33,408 nt of DNA from contig JALZUT010000202.1 in assembly GCA_023300575.1 (NCBI GenBank), forward strand, positions 1-33,408, written 5' to 3'. A program made the position numbers and the translations under genes. The notes under the pieces were generated by a model, which saw only the letters and a list, made by a program, of their open reading frames with translations, ran no database searches and was not told the DNA's origin. Below, piece by piece: positions 8,929-19,723 of this stretch. Numbering within the stretch: position 1 is the stretch's first letter; the number at the start of each line of letters is the position of its first letter. The stretch is from Olleya sp. Its GTDB lineage: Bacteria > Bacteroidota > Bacteroidia > Flavobacteriales > Flavobacteriaceae.

Positions 8929-10359
8929 TTAGAATTCTGCATTTTGAGGTGTTCTAGGGTAAGGTATAACGTCTCTAATGTTGCCCATTCCAGTAGCAAA
9001 CATAACTAAACGCTCGAAACCTAATCCAAAACCAGAATGTACAGCAGTACCATATTTACGTAAATCTAAGTACCACCACAATTCTTCTTCAGAAATATCT
9101 AAAACTGCCATTTTTTGTTTTAATACGTCTAGACGTTCTTCACGTTGTGCACCTCCAATAATTTCACCAATACCTGGAAATAAAACATCCATAGCACGAA
9201 CGGTTTTACCATCTTCGTTTAAACGCATGTAAAAGGCTTTAATATTTGCAGGATAATCAAATAAAATGACTGGACATTTAAAGTGTTTTTCTACTAAAAA
9301 ACGTTCATGTTCAGACTGTAAATCGGCTCCCCATTCTTCAATGATATAATTGAATTTCTTCTTTTTATTTGGCTTAGAATTTCTAAGAATATCTATAGCT
9401 TCAGTATAACTTACGCGTTTAAAATTATTTTCGGTTACAAATTTTAATTTTTCAATTAAAGATAATTCACTGCGTTGGGCTTGTGGTTTTGTTTTTTCTT
9501 CGTCTAACAAACGTTTATCTAAAAATTCTAAGTCATCATCATTATGTTCTAAAACATATGAAAGAACAGACTTAATAAAATCTTCAGCTAAATCCATATT
9601 GCCTGCTAAATCCATGAAAGCAACTTCAGGTTCAATCATCCAAAACTCAGATAAATGACGTGTTGTATTAGAGTTTTCTGCTCTAAATGTTGGTCCAAAA
9701 GTATAAACTTTACCAAGAGACATTGCGTAAGTTTCTGCTTCTAATTGCCCAGAAACTGTAAGGTTTGTGTCTTTACCAAAGAAGTTTTTAGATTGGTCTA
9801 TTTCTCCTTCTTCGTTTAATGGTGGTTTTTTTTGATCTAGTGTACTAACGCGAAACATTTCGCCTGCACCTTCTGCATCACTACCTGTAATAATTGGTGT
9901 GTGCATATTGTAAAAACCGTTTTTAGTAAAATAGTTATGAACTGCAAAAGATAATGCAGAGCGTAAACGCATCACTGCACTAAACGTATTAGTCCTGGTA
10001 CGTAAATGTGCGTTTTCTCTTAAAAATTCAAAACTGTGTTTTTTAGGTTGAATTGGATATGTTTCTGGATCCGAATCTCCTAAAATTTCAATTTTTGTAA
10101 CCACAATTTCTACTGCTTGACCTTTACCTTGACTTTCTACCAAATCTCCAGTTATAGCAACTGCTGCTCCTGTTGTAATGCGCTTTAAAAGTGTTTCGTC
10201 TGTGTTTTCAAAATCTACTACGCATTGTATATTGTTTAAGGTAGACCCATCATTTAAAGCTATAAAACGATTAGCTCTAAAGGTACGTACCCATCCTTTT
10301 ATATGGACTTCTTGCAATGTAGTTTCTTTTAATAATGTAGCGACAGTATATTGGTTCAT
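8929..10359 (-). CDS. asnS: Asparaginyl-tRNA synthetase
   Basis: Class II aaRS with OB-fold N-terminus ([20 protein letters not shown]), [53 protein letters not shown]. Confidence 0.97.
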   Translation of the reverse strand: MNQYTVATLLKETTLQEVHIKGWVRTFRANRFIALNDGSTLNNIQCVVDFENTDETLLKRITTGAAVAITGDLVESQGKGQAVEIVVTKIEILGDSDPETYPIQPKKHSFEFLRENAHLRTRTNTFSAVMRLRSALSFAVHNYFTKNGFYNMHTPIITGSDAEGAGEMFRVSTLDQKKPPLNEEGEIDQSKNFFGKDTNLTVSGQLEAETYAMSLGKVYTFGPTFRAENSNTTRHLSEFWMIEPEVAFMDLAGNMDLAEDFIKSVLSYVLEHNDDDLEFLDKRLLDEEKTKPQAQRSELSLIEKLKFVTENNFKRVSYTEAIDILRNSKPNKKKKFNYIIEEWGADLQSEHERFLVEKHFKCPVILFDYPANIKAFYMRLNEDGKTVRAMDVLFPGIGEIIGGAQREERLDVLKQKMAVLDISEEELWWYLDLRKYGTAVHSGFGLGFERLVMFATGMGNIRDVIPYPRTPQNAEF

Positions 10360-10394
10360 TTTTAAAATATTTTGATTAAAAATATAATTTTTTC

Positions 10395-12806
10395 TTAATT
10401 TTCTTCAGAATAAGTAGCACTTTTGTCACCAGCATCCTCAGGAATAATGTTTATAGTTGGTTTTTTAAGCACTTCTTTATTGGCAATACTGCGTTCTAAG
10501 GAAAGTAATAGAGAAGGTAATAAAATCAAATTAGACAACATTGCAAACAGTAGTGTAACCGACACTAATGCACCAAGTGCAACTGTACCTCCAAAACTTG
10601 AAATAATAAATACCGAAAAACCGAAGAATAAAACAATAGACGTATAAACCATACTTACTCCAGTTTCGCGTAAAGCAGCATAAACCGATTTTTTTATCCT
10701 CCAGTTATTGGCTTGTAATTCTTGTCTGTATTTAGCTAAAAAATGTATGGTATCATCTACCGAAATTCCAAACGCAATACTAAACACTAATATAGTTGAC
10801 GGTTTTATTGGCACACCTAAATAACCCATTAATCCTGCTGTGAACACTAGTGGTAATAGGTTAGGGATTAGCGACACAATAATCATTCTAAAAGAACGAA
10901 ACATATATGCCATAAATAATGAGATTAAAAAAATGGCTAAAGACAAGGATATAGCTAAGTTTTTAACTAAATAAGTTGTTCCTTTTTGAAACACTATAGC
11001 TTTACCTGTCATTGTAACGTTGTAACGCTCATCAGGAAAAACATGATCTATTTTATCTTGCAGATTTTGTTGGATACGCTCCATTTTATCTGTTCCAATA
11101 TCTTTCATAAACGTTGTAATTCTAGCATATTGACCAGTACTGTCTACAAAGTTTGCGAGTAAATCAACATTAGATGTCGAGTTTTTTGCAAAGGATAAAA
11201 TAAAGTTATTTTCTTGATTTGTAGGTAATTGGTAATACTTAGGATTACCATTATAATAAGCTTGTTTAGAGTATTTTACTAATCCAACAACAGAAATAGG
11301 TTTAGAAAATTCTGGCGTTTCTTCTATAAACGCTTCAATTTTTTCCATACGTTTTAAAGTAGACAACTTCATTACCCCTTTTTTCTTTTTGGTATCAATC
11401 ATTATTTCTAAAGGCATAATGCCATTAAATTCTTCTTCAAAAAAACGTATGTCTTTAAAAAACTCGGCTTTTTGAGGCATATCTTCTATTAGACTACCAG
11501 AAATCTTAATTTGAAAAATACCAATTATACACACAATAAGTAATACTACAGAAGTAGTGTAGATAGCGATGCGTTTTTCTTTTACCATTCGTACCATCCA
11601 ATTTACAAAACTACTAACCCAACGTTTATTTAGATGCTCTAAATGACGTTCTTTTGGATAAGGTAAAAAGGTATAAATGATTGGTATTATTAATAAGCAT
11701 AATATAAAAATAGCCAGAATACTTAGAGAAGCAACAACACCAAACTCTTTAAGTAATTGGCTTTCTGTAAGTATAAATGTTGCAAAACCTGATGCGGTTG
11801 TAACATTAGTCATTAATGTAGCATTACCAACTTTGGTAATTACACGCTGTAAACTTTTTACTTTATTACCATGAGATTTTACTTCATTTTGGTATTTATT
11901 AATAAGGAAAATACAATTTGGTATTCCTATTACAATAATTAATGGCGGAATTAATGCAGTTAAAACCGAAATTTCATAACCTAATAATCCAATAATACCA
12001 AGTGTCCACATCACACCAATACAGACTACGACTAATGAGATAAATGTGGCTCTAAACGATCTAAAAAATAAGAAAAATATAATTGAGGTTACTAATAATG
12101 CAGCTATTATAAATAGATTAATTTCATCTACGATGTTTTTAGAATTTAGCGTACGTATGTATGGCATGCCAGAGACTCTAACATCTAGATATTGTGCTTT
12201 TTCAAAAGCTTCAACTCTATTGCTTAAGTTATTTATTATAAAGTCTTTTCTTGCAGGTGTATTTACTATGTCTTTCTTTAAATAAATAGCTGTTCGGATG
12301 GTTTTAGTTTCTTTATTAAATAAGAAATTATCGTAAAAAGGATATTTATTAAATAACTCGTCTTGTAGTTTTTCTATCTGTGCTAAAGAAGAAATAGAGT
12401 CTTTTATAAAAGGCTCTAAAATAAACTTATCTTCCTTTTTATGGCGTATTAATCTTTGAAGATCTTTTATAGAAATTATAGATTCTACTTCTGGAGCAGT
12501 TCTAAGACTATCAGAAAGGGTATTCCAAGCGTTTAATTTTTCTTTAGTAAAGAGGGTAGAGTCTTTGACACCAAGTACAATAAGGTTTCCTTCTTCGCCA
12601 AATACGTCTAAAAATTCTTGGTAAGTAATATTTACTTCGTGGTCATCTGGTAATAGATTAGCGCCTGTAAAAGCAAAACGCATGTGTTTCCATTGGGTAC
12701 TAAAAAGTATAGTGACCACAATAATAGACAGCAAAATAATTATTTTTTTTCTTAAAATAAGTCTTGCGGTAATATCCCAAAAATTAGCTGAAAATAATTT
12801 TAACAT
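10395..12806 (-). CDS. MMPL/RND-family transporter (ORF track start 12827; start at 12806 preferred)
   Basis: Two TM blocks with RND/SSD-like features ([19 protein letters not shown]). An upstream TACCTTTG box at 12825-12832 makes the internal Met ([18 protein letters not shown]) the likelier start. Confidence 0.88.
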   Translation of the reverse strand: MLKLFSANFWDITARLILRKKIIILLSIIVVTILFSTQWKHMRFAFTGANLLPDDHEVNITYQEFLDVFGEEGNLIVLGVKDSTLFTKEKLNAWNTLSDSLRTAPEVESIISIKDLQRLIRHKKEDKFILEPFIKDSISSLAQIEKLQDELFNKYPFYDNFLFNKETKTIRTAIYLKKDIVNTPARKDFIINNLSNRVEAFEKAQYLDVRVSGMPYIRTLNSKNIVDEINLFIIAALLVTSIIFFLFFRSFRATFISLVVVCIGVMWTLGIIGLLGYEISVLTALIPPLIIVIGIPNCIFLINKYQNEVKSHGNKVKSLQRVITKVGNATLMTNVTTASGFATFILTESQLLKEFGVVASLSILAIFILCLLIIPIIYTFLPYPKERHLEHLNKRWVSSFVNWMVRMVKEKRIAIYTTSVVLLIVCIIGIFQIKISGSLIEDMPQKAEFFKDIRFFEEEFNGIMPLEIMIDTKKKKGVMKLSTLKRMEKIEAFIEETPEFSKPISVVGLVKYSKQAYYNGNPKYYQLPTNQENNFILSFAKNSTSNVDLLANFVDSTGQYARITTFMKDIGTDKMERIQQNLQDKIDHVFPDERYNVTMTGKAIVFQKGTTYLVKNLAISLSLAIFLISLFMAYMFRSFRMIIVSLIPNLLPLVFTAGLMGYLGVPIKPSTILVFSIAFGISVDDTIHFLAKYRQELQANNWRIKKSVYAALRETGVSMVYTSIVLFFGFSVFIISSFGGTVALGALVSVTLLFAMLSNLILLPSLLLSLERSIANKEVLKKPTINIIPEDAGDKSATYSEEN

Positions 12807-12824
12807 AATGCATAAAAAACGATG

Positions 12825-12832
12825 CAAAGGTA
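12825..12832 (-). promoter_or_regulatory. Candidate Bacteroidota -7 box (TACCTTTG) for the MMPL gene
   Basis: Minus strand reads TACCTTTG, matching TAnnTTTG; no convincing -33 element at standard spacing. Confidence 0.4.
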
Positions 12833-12857
12833 TGCAAAACCTAAGACAAATTATTAT

Positions 12858-14138
12858 TTATAATGAAATATTGAAAGTGAATTTTAATGCAATATTATCT
12901 TCCTCATTTGGTAAGTGGTAAGCACCATATCTATATGTAGCGCTAAGCCCAAAGCCAAAGATAAGTTTGTTGATTTCAAAACCACTTTCAGTATATCCTT
13001 TATTAAGTCTGTCAAAAGTTATATTTTGATGCCTTTCTATATTATTAATGTTCCCAATAGCGTAACGCGTTACTAATACTAATTGCGGATTAAAACGTTG
13101 TGAAATATGAAAAGGTTTGATGTAATGTTTAAGGACTATAGTAGAGAAACGATCAGAGAAAAACTCATTAAAAAACATGGTTTCAAAACTGTTGATACCA
13201 GCAACCGAAAAGCGTTGTAATATTGTTTCTTTATTTATATTATTTGGATAAGCATGATACAAATGGGTTAGAGGTGTGTCACCACTTGCAACACCTAAAG
13301 ATAAGGTACCAATAGTATGCGAGTCTTTATTATGTTGTATTTTATGAATGGTTCTAAAATCAAATTTTGAGAAATTAAAATCGGCATTTAAAACATCTTT
13401 AAAACTTTTGGTGTATTGAAATGTAAATTTAGGATAGCCATTAACAATTGTAGTTTGCTTTTCTTCCGTTTTAGTTAAGTTAAACGGATCCCATTGTATG
13501 GCGACTTTTGCAGTAGTGGTTTCAAAATTGCTAAATGCTTGACCATCTAAAACGTAATTATAAGTGTAAGTTGGATTAATGTTACTTACGGATAATTCTG
13601 TTTTTGCGTATAATTTTGAATTAATTTCATGTTCAACAGACACTGCTGAAGTTATGTGTTTATGAAACAAATCTATGTTAAGTAAACGTGGTTCAAAAAA
13701 AGAAAAAGTTCTGCTATCTGTTAAAAAAGCAGAGCTTCCAGTTTCCATTAAGTCATTTATGTGATGTAGATTTATCCAGGTTTTAGTTTTAGGATTTACT
13801 CTAAAACCACCTCCAATTTTGTATTTAAACCTGTTATCTTTAAACCCGTAAACTAAGTAAGAGTCGATACGATATTTTTCAGAAAAAGCATCATTTGTAA
13901 TACCACCCAAACCTGTTCTAAAACCTTCAAATTGATTAAATTTAATAAGATATCTTAAATCAAAATTCCAGACTTTTGTCGGAAAAAAACCATTACCTAT
14001 TTGTTTTAAAAGTGTACTAGATTTAGTTGTATCATTAATTTTTACACTTTCTTCTTCAGGATTTTGAGCTAAAGCTATATTAAGACTAAAAAAGCAGAGT
14101 AGTAGTAGCCCGTTTTTTATTTTCTTAAAGTACCGCAT
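12858..14138 (-). CDS. DUF5686-like outer-membrane protein (C-terminal barrel only)
   Basis: Signal peptide; barrel-like; C-terminus INKLIFGFGLSATYRYGAYHLPNEEDNIALKFTFNISL resembles the DUF5686 C-terminus from memory. Confidence 0.6.
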   Translation of the reverse strand: MRYFKKIKNGLLLLCFFSLNIALAQNPEEESVKINDTTKSSTLLKQIGNGFFPTKVWNFDLRYLIKFNQFEGFRTGLGGITNDAFSEKYRIDSYLVYGFKDNRFKYKIGGGFRVNPKTKTWINLHHINDLMETGSSAFLTDSRTFSFFEPRLLNIDLFHKHITSAVSVEHEINSKLYAKTELSVSNINPTYTYNYVLDGQAFSNFETTTAKVAIQWDPFNLTKTEEKQTTIVNGYPKFTFQYTKSFKDVLNADFNFSKFDFRTIHKIQHNKDSHTIGTLSLGVASGDTPLTHLYHAYPNNINKETILQRFSVAGINSFETMFFNEFFSDRFSTIVLKHYIKPFHISQRFNPQLVLVTRYAIGNINNIERHQNITFDRLNKGYTESGFEINKLIFGFGLSATYRYGAYHLPNEEDNIALKFTFNISL

Positions 14139-14862
14139 TAATAGCTTCTGTAAGGACTGTTTTTATATTAGTTCTATAACCAATTTCTTTAGCGATTATT
14201 TCGCCTTCTTTATTAATAACAATACTAGTTGGGTAACTTTGTACACGGTACATAGTTATAACATCATTAGCATTTGGTATAAGTGTAAAATCAAATGTAG
14301 TATCCTCTATAAATTGCTCGATAAGTTCTTTTTTATTAAAAGTAATGGCTAAAAATTTTACGTCTTTATCTTTAAAGTCTTCGGTTAATTGATTTAGTTC
14401 TGGCATTTCTTGCACGCAAGGCCCACACTTTGTAAACCAAAAATTTATAACCACAACTTTACCTTTTAAGTCGGATAGTTTAAAACTGTTTCCGTCTAAA
14501 TCGGTAACTAAAAAGTCTAGTGCTTTTTCTCCATCTACAAAATCGGCTTCAGGATTTCTAGTAACTATATTATCTAAGGCTCTTTTTCGCTTAAAAATCA
14601 CAGATTTTAAACTTTTACTTTGATCAACATAAAATAAAGGCGTGTAATCTGGATTAGCCATCAGCTCGAGTTGTGACATTGGTAATATTTTTCCGTTCTC
14701 GTTAAAAAGTAAAACATCAGGAGTTATAATAATCTCCGTAGTTTTTACTTCTTCCTCAGAAAGTAAACGCTGATTGTCAGGAATAAACTTATAGTCTTGT
14801 GCTTGCAGTATACAGCTTAAAAGAAGTGCTAGTAAAAATAGAGCAGATTTTAAAACGTTCAT
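14125..14862 (-). CDS. TlpA-like thiol-disulfide oxidoreductase (ORF track start 14892; 14862 likely)
   Basis: LKGKVVVINFWFTKCGPCVQEMPELNQL with CGPC active site; signal peptide begins at MNVLKSALFLLALLL; overlaps the next gene by 14 bp. Confidence 0.9.
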   Translation of the reverse strand: MNVLKSALFLLALLLSCILQAQDYKFIPDNQRLLSEEEVKTTEIIITPDVLLFNENGKILPMSQLELMANPDYTPLFYVDQSKSLKSVIFKRKRALDNIVTRNPEADFVDGEKALDFLVTDLDGNSFKLSDLKGKVVVINFWFTKCGPCVQEMPELNQLTEDFKDKDVKFLAITFNKKELIEQFIEDTTFDFTLIPNANDVITMYRVQSYPTSIVINKEGEIIAKEIGYRTNIKTVLTEAINAVL

Positions 14863-14910
14863 AATAGATAATTTAGTTAAACATAAACGCAAATTGGTTG
14901 TGTATGGTAT

Positions 14911-14937
14911 AAAAAAAAGCGACTATTAATGTCGCTT
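14911..14937 (-). terminator. Terminator downstream of frr
   Basis: AAGCGAC(14917-14923)/GTCGCTT(14931-14937), with an 8-T run on the minus strand. Confidence 0.82.
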
Positions 14938-14943
14938 AAATTA

Positions 14944-15501
14944 TTATACAGTCATAATTTCTGTTTCTTTACCAGCAAGTAACTCTTCAATTCTCTTAAC
15001 GTATTTGTCTGTTAAAGTTTGAATATCTGCTTCGGCATTTTTTTGTAAATCTTCAGATGCATCTTCTGTTTTTTTAATGTCGCCATTAGCTTCTTTACGT
15101 GCGTTTCTTACACCAATTTTAGCGTCTTCAGCTTCTGCCTTAGCTTGCTTAGCAAGTTCCCGTCTGCGCTCTTCTGTTAGAGCAGGTACGTTAATAATTA
15201 TTGTGTCACCATTATTCATTGGATTAAATCCAAGATTTGCAATCATGATTGCTTTTTCAATTTCATGAAGCATTCCTTTTTCCCATGGTTGTACCGTAAT
15301 AGTTCTACCATCTGGTGTATTTACATTTGCTACTTGCGCTAAAGGTGTTTGCGACCCATAATAGTCTACCATAACACTTCCTAACATTGACGGACTAGCC
15401 TTACCTGCACGTATGTTTGTAAATTCTTTTTCTAAGTGCTTTATAGCTTTATCCATTGCTTCCTGAGCAGTGTCTATAATAAATGTGATGTCTTCGTTCA
15501 T
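14944..15501 (-). CDS. frr: Ribosome recycling factor
   Basis: MDKAIKHLEKEFTNIRAGKASPSMLGSVMVDYYGSQTPLAQVANVNTPDGRTITVQPWEK. Confidence 0.98.
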   Translation of the reverse strand: MNEDITFIIDTAQEAMDKAIKHLEKEFTNIRAGKASPSMLGSVMVDYYGSQTPLAQVANVNTPDGRTITVQPWEKGMLHEIEKAIMIANLGFNPMNNGDTIIINVPALTEERRRELAKQAKAEAEDAKIGVRNARKEANGDIKKTEDASEDLQKNAEADIQTLTDKYVKRIEELLAGKETEIMTV

Positions 15502-15709
15502 TATTGTAATTTTTATTCTACTTTATTTTGAAATCAATAATTAAGCCAAAATAATTTTGATTGTAACTTTGAGTATTACCAATATGAAACTATATTTTCA
15601 TTGAAGGTGTAAAGCAAGGCTTTTCAAAAGGTTTTTATTCTATAATACTAATGTAGTTAATTTTTAGAAATTGATATAATTTTAAAATTTATAACAACGT
15701 AAAAATTTA

Positions 15710-16417
15710 TTATAAACTTACTTGTGTTCCTATGTTTTCTCCAGAGACTACTCTCATTAAATTTCCTTTTGTATTCATATCAAATACTATAATAGGTAAT
15801 TCGTTTTCTTGACTTAATGTAAAAGCTGTTGTGTCCATAACTTTTAAGCCTTTTCTTAAGACGTCATCAAAAGTAATATGGTCAAATTTGATAGCTGTAC
15901 TGTCTTTTTCTGGATCTACGTTGTAAATTCCATCTACACGTGTTCCTTTTAAAATAACATCTGCTTCTATTTCTATTGCTCTTAAAACTGCAGCAGAATC
16001 TGTAGTAAAATAAGGATTTCCTGTTCCACCACCAAAAATGACAACACGACCTTTACGTAGATGGCTCATCGCTTTTCTACGTATAAAAGGCTCGGCAACC
16101 TCATTAATTTTAATAGCAGTTTGTAATCTAGTTTTTATATCTGCATCTTCTAAGGCTTGTTGTAATGCTAAACCATTAATTACTGTAGCTAACATTCCCA
16201 TATGGTCACCTTGTACACGATCCATACCATTCATAGCACCTGCAACACCTCTAAAAATGTTTCCACCACCAATAACAATTGCAACCTCAATACCTTTTTC
16301 GGTTACTGCTTTAATTTCGTTAGCATATTCAGATAAACGTTCTGGATCTATACCATATTGACGGTTACCCATTAGGGCTTCACCAGATAATTTTAGGAGG
16401 ATGCGTTTGTATTTCAT
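15710..16417 (-). CDS. pyrH: UMP kinase (start at 16417 preferred over ORF-track 16459)
   Basis: [17 protein letters not shown] start, [33 protein letters not shown] box at 16447-16454 makes the upstream start unlikely. Confidence 0.97.
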   Translation of the reverse strand: MKYKRILLKLSGEALMGNRQYGIDPERLSEYANEIKAVTEKGIEVAIVIGGGNIFRGVAGAMNGMDRVQGDHMGMLATVINGLALQQALEDADIKTRLQTAIKINEVAEPFIRRKAMSHLRKGRVVIFGGGTGNPYFTTDSAAVLRAIEIEADVILKGTRVDGIYNVDPEKDSTAIKFDHITFDDVLRKGLKVMDTTAFTLSQENELPIIVFDMNTKGNLMRVVSGENIGTQVSL

Positions 16418-16446
16418 TAGATGTATTGTTGCTTTTAAGCGTTTAG

Positions 16447-16454
16447 CAAAGCTA
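16447..16454 (-). promoter_or_regulatory. Candidate -7 box (TAGCTTTG) for pyrH
   Basis: Minus strand matches TAnnTTTG about 30 bp upstream of the MKYKRILL start; -33 element not clear. Confidence 0.42.
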
Positions 16455-16528
16455 CACATTTTTTTTATTTTTTTAGAATGAAAAAAGGCCTCCTAACTTT
16501 CTTTTTTATTTTGAATGTATTGTATAAA

Positions 16529-16563
16529 AAAACCACTACGTCTATAAATAGAGTAATGGTTTT
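16529..16563 (-). terminator. Terminator-like hairpin downstream of tsf
   Basis: AAAACCACTAC(16529-16539)/GTAATGGTTTT(16553-16563), one mismatch; T-rich on the minus strand after the stem. Confidence 0.65.
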
Positions 16564-16595
16564 ATATATTTGAAATTAAGATTCTTCGTTAGCAC

Positions 16596-16617
16596 CTTGA
16601 CTAAGCTCAGTGTGACA
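16596..16617. repeat. REP-like half element CTTGACTAAGCTCAGTGTGACA
   Basis: Shares GACTAAGCTC with the 2139-2191 inverted repeat; intergenic, just downstream of tsf. Confidence 0.45.
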
Positions 16618-16639
16618 CTCAGAGATAACAATAAGTTTG

Positions 16640-17599
16640 TTATCCTAAAGACACACGTTTAAAAGCTGTCACTGCAACGTTTTTAGACGCTACATATGCT
16701 TCAACAGTCAATTTTTCGTCTTTAATAAACTTCTGGTCAAGTAAACATTGTTCTTGATCTAAAGTTGTGTTATCTGATACAAAACGCTCCATTTTACCTG
16801 GTAAAATTTTGTCCCAGATTTGTTCTGGCTTACCTTCTGCAGCTAATTGTGCTTTAGCATCTGCTTCAGCTTTAGCAATAACATCTGAAGTTAATTGTGC
16901 CATAGAGATAAATTGAGGTACGTTTTTTAACGTTTTACCTAAACGACCTAATTCTATATTATCTTTTTCGATAACAGCAATTCTTGCTTCAGTTTCTGAT
17001 GCTACAAAAGCAGGGTCAAAATCTTTGTAAGATAAAGAAGATGCTCCCATAGAAGCAACTTGCATTGCTACATCTTTACCAACTGATACTTCTTCTTCAG
17101 TTAAACCTACTAAAGCGCCAATTTTGTTAATGTGTACATAAGTACCAACATAAGCAGCACTTAATTTTTCAAAAGCATTGATTTCTAATTTTTCACCAAC
17201 AACTCCTGTTTGCTCTACTAATTTTTCGGCAACTGTCATGCCTCCAAAATCTGCAGCTAAGAAATCTTCTTTGTTATCAAAGTTGATTGCGATATCTGCA
17301 AATTGTCCAGCTAATGCTAAAAATGATTCGTTTTTACCAACAAAATCAGTTTCGCATCCTAAAACGATTGCTACACCAACAGTATTGTCAGCATTTATTC
17401 TTGTAACAGCAGCACCTTCAGAAGAATCTCTGTCTGCTCTTTTTTCTGCTACTTTTTGTCCTTTTTTACGTAATACGCTGATTGCTTCATCAAAATCACC
17501 TTTAGCTTCCACTAAGGCTTTTTTACAATCCATCATACCTGCACCAGTTGCTTTTCTTAATTTGTTTACTTCTGCTGCTGAAATTTTTACATCACTCAT
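16640..17599 (-). CDS. tsf: Elongation factor Ts
   Basis: VNKLRKATGAGMMDCKKALVEAKGDFDEAISVLRKKG; ends in typical EF-Ts C-terminus. Confidence 0.98.
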   Translation of the reverse strand: MSDVKISAAEVNKLRKATGAGMMDCKKALVEAKGDFDEAISVLRKKGQKVAEKRADRDSSEGAAVTRINADNTVGVAIVLGCETDFVGKNESFLALAGQFADIAINFDNKEDFLAADFGGMTVAEKLVEQTGVVGEKLEINAFEKLSAAYVGTYVHINKIGALVGLTEEEVSVGKDVAMQVASMGASSLSYKDFDPAFVASETEARIAVIEKDNIELGRLGKTLKNVPQFISMAQLTSDVIAKAEADAKAQLAAEGKPEQIWDKILPGKMERFVSDNTTLDQEQCLLDQKFIKDEKLTVEAYVASKNVAVTAFKRVSLG

Positions 17600-17685
17600 G
17601 GTAATTATAATTTAAAAAAGTCGCTCAATTTATTTCGGTAAAGAAAGAATTAAACGACTTGTTTGTGTTTTATGAAATAGTTATT

Positions 17686-18468
17686 TTATTCTTCTTCCTC
17701 TTTTTTAGCTTCAACCGCTTTTTTAGGAGCTGCTTTTTCTGCTTTTACCGCATTTTTAACAGCTTCTTTATTAGCTTTTTCAGCTTTACGCTCATTTAAT
17801 CCAGCTGTAACTGCATTTGTAACGTGCGTTAAGATTTTATCGATTGATTTTGAAGCATCATCATTTGCTGGTATTACATAATCAACCTGACGTGGATCAG
17901 AGTTGGTATCTACCATTGCAAATATTGGAATGTTTAATTTTTGTGCTTCTTTAATTGCGATGTGCTCACGCTTAATGTCTACAACAAATAAAGCGCCAGG
18001 TAAACGTGTCATGTCAACGATAGAACCTAAGTTTTTTTCTAACTTAGCTCTTAAACGGTCAACTTGTAAACGTTCTTTTTTAGATAAGGTTAAAAACGTA
18101 CCATCTTTTTTCATTCTATCAATAGTAGCCATCTTTTTGATTGCTTTACGGATAGTTATAAAGTTAGTCAACATTCCACCAGGCCATCTTTCAGTAATGA
18201 AAGGCATGTTGATGCTAGCTGCTTTATCTGCTACGATATCTTTTGCTTGTTTTTTTGTTGCTACAAATAAAATTTTACGACCTGAAGCTGCAATTTTTGC
18301 TAATGCTTCTCCAGCTTCGTCCATTTTAGCTGCTGTTTTGTATAGGTTGATAATATGGATACCGTTACGCTCCATGTATACGTAAGGAGCCATATTTGGA
18401 TCCCACTTACGTGTTAGGTGACCGAAGTGTACACCTGCTTCAAGTAATTCTTTTACTTCTACTGCCAT
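17686..18468 (-). CDS. rpsB: 30S ribosomal protein S2
   Basis: VKELLEAGVHFGHLTRKWDPNMAPYVYMERNGIHIINLYKT; ERWPGGMLTNF; K/A/E-rich C-terminal tail. Confidence 0.98.
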   Translation of the reverse strand: MAVEVKELLEAGVHFGHLTRKWDPNMAPYVYMERNGIHIINLYKTAAKMDEAGEALAKIAASGRKILFVATKKQAKDIVADKAASINMPFITERWPGGMLTNFITIRKAIKKMATIDRMKKDGTFLTLSKKERLQVDRLRAKLEKNLGSIVDMTRLPGALFVVDIKREHIAIKEAQKLNIPIFAMVDTNSDPRQVDYVIPANDDASKSIDKILTHVTNAVTAGLNERKAEKANKEAVKNAVKAEKAAPKKAVEAKKEEEE

Positions 18469-18673
18469 TTTGTAATAGTTTACGTTCTGTTGATTAGCAA
18501 TGTTCCATTTGGCTTATAGCTTTTTAGCTTTTGGCTCTTGGCTTCATTTAGATGCTTAACTAAATCCTGTTTTTACACTAGGACAACAATAACTGTTTGT
18601 TTTTTGTTTTTTATAATGTTCAACAAGATTAAGATAACTGTAAAACAATCTCTTAATCGAGTTGAGGATAATA

Positions 18674-19060
18674 TTAACGTTTCGAGAATTGAAATTTCTT
18701 TCTTGCTTTTTTCTGACCGAATTTTTTACGTTCAACCATTCTTGGGTCTCTTGTTAATAATCCTTCTGGTTTTAAAACCAATCTGTGTTCAGGATTTAAC
18801 TCGCACATAGCACGAGAAATCGCTAAACGGATAGCTTCTGCTTGACCAGTAATACCACCTCCAAATACGTTTACATTAATGTCAAAAGTCTCCGCATTGT
18901 CAGTTAATACTAACGGTTGGTTTACTTTGTACTGTAATGTTGCTGTATCGAAGTAGTCTTTAATGTCTTTTTTGTTGATCGTGATATTTCCTTTACCTTC
19001 TTTAAGGTAAACACGCGCAACAGCCGTTTTACGACGACCAATTTTGTGTAATACTTCCAT
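18674..19060 (-). CDS. rpsI: 30S ribosomal protein S9
   Basis: IGRRKTAVARVYLKEGKG; DPRMVERKKFGQKKARKKFQFSKR. Confidence 0.98.
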   Translation of the reverse strand: MEVLHKIGRRKTAVARVYLKEGKGNITINKKDIKDYFDTATLQYKVNQPLVLTDNAETFDINVNVFGGGITGQAEAIRLAISRAMCELNPEHRLVLKPEGLLTRDPRMVERKKFGQKKARKKFQFSKR

Positions 19061-19515
19061 TACTTGAATTCGTTTAAGTTAATTACTGTTGGCTTTTGTG
19101 CTTCATGTTTATGAGCAGTTCCTGTAACAACAGTTAAATTTCTAAAAAGTGCTGCTCCTAATTTGTTTTTAGGTAACATTCCTTTTACAGATTTTTCTAC
19201 TAATCTAGACGGGTCTTTTCCGAATAATTCTGTAGCTGTTAAACTTCTTTGACCACCTGGATAACCTGTGTGACGAATGTACGTTTTGTCATTCCACTTG
19301 TTTCCTGTTAAGTTGATTTTTTCTGAGTTGATAACAATTACGTTATCTCCACAATCAACATGTGGTGTGAAGCTTGGCTTGTGCTTTCCTCTTAAAAGTC
19401 TTGCGACTTGAGAGCACATACGCCCTAAAGTCTGACCGTCAGCATCAATTAAAACCCACTGCTTATCTACAGTCGCTTTATTAGCTGAAATCGTTTTGTA
19501 GCTTATTGTGTCCAC
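19060..19515 (-). CDS. rplM: 50S ribosomal protein L13
   Basis: [47 protein letters not shown]. Confidence 0.98.
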   Translation of the reverse strand: MDTISYKTISANKATVDKQWVLIDADGQTLGRMCSQVARLLRGKHKPSFTPHVDCGDNVIVINSEKINLTGNKWNDKTYIRHTGYPGGQRSLTATELFGKDPSRLVEKSVKGMLPKNKLGAALFRNLTVVTGTAHKHEAQKPTVINLNEFK

Positions 19516-19583
19516 GTTATTAATTAAATTTTTACCTGTATCTATACAGATAGATTAAACATTCCTCTCTTAAAAAGAGTTTG

Positions 19584-19614
19584 CAAATTTACGATAATCT
19601 TATTTAATACCAAA
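19584..19614 (-). promoter_or_regulatory. Bacteroidota-type promoter for rplM-rpsI
   Basis: Minus strand reads TTTG (19614-19611), 19-nt spacer, TAAATTTG (19591-19584), matching the TTTG-N19-TAnnTTTG type. Confidence 0.65.
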
Positions 19615-19723
19615 TAGTATAACGCTTTTATTTGATAACTATGTTGATATCTTTTAAGAGGAAATTTTTAAGTGTTTTTTAATTGTTCTTTATATCAGTT
19701 TTTGTTAGTATTAGTTGTTTTAA

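Noticed and set aside
8978-12921. Plus-strand ORFs at 8978, 10178, 10423, 11677, 12046 and 12682
   Set aside because: All lie antisense to asnS or the MMPL gene with non-protein-like composition.
15077-16361. Plus-strand ORFs 15077..15268 and 16038..16361
   Set aside because: Antisense within frr and pyrH; no independent coding evidence.
17178-18385. Long plus-strand ORFs 17178..17615 (145 aa) and 17903..18385 (160 aa)
   Set aside because: Antisense to tsf and rpsB; mirror ORFs from codon bias of highly expressed genes.
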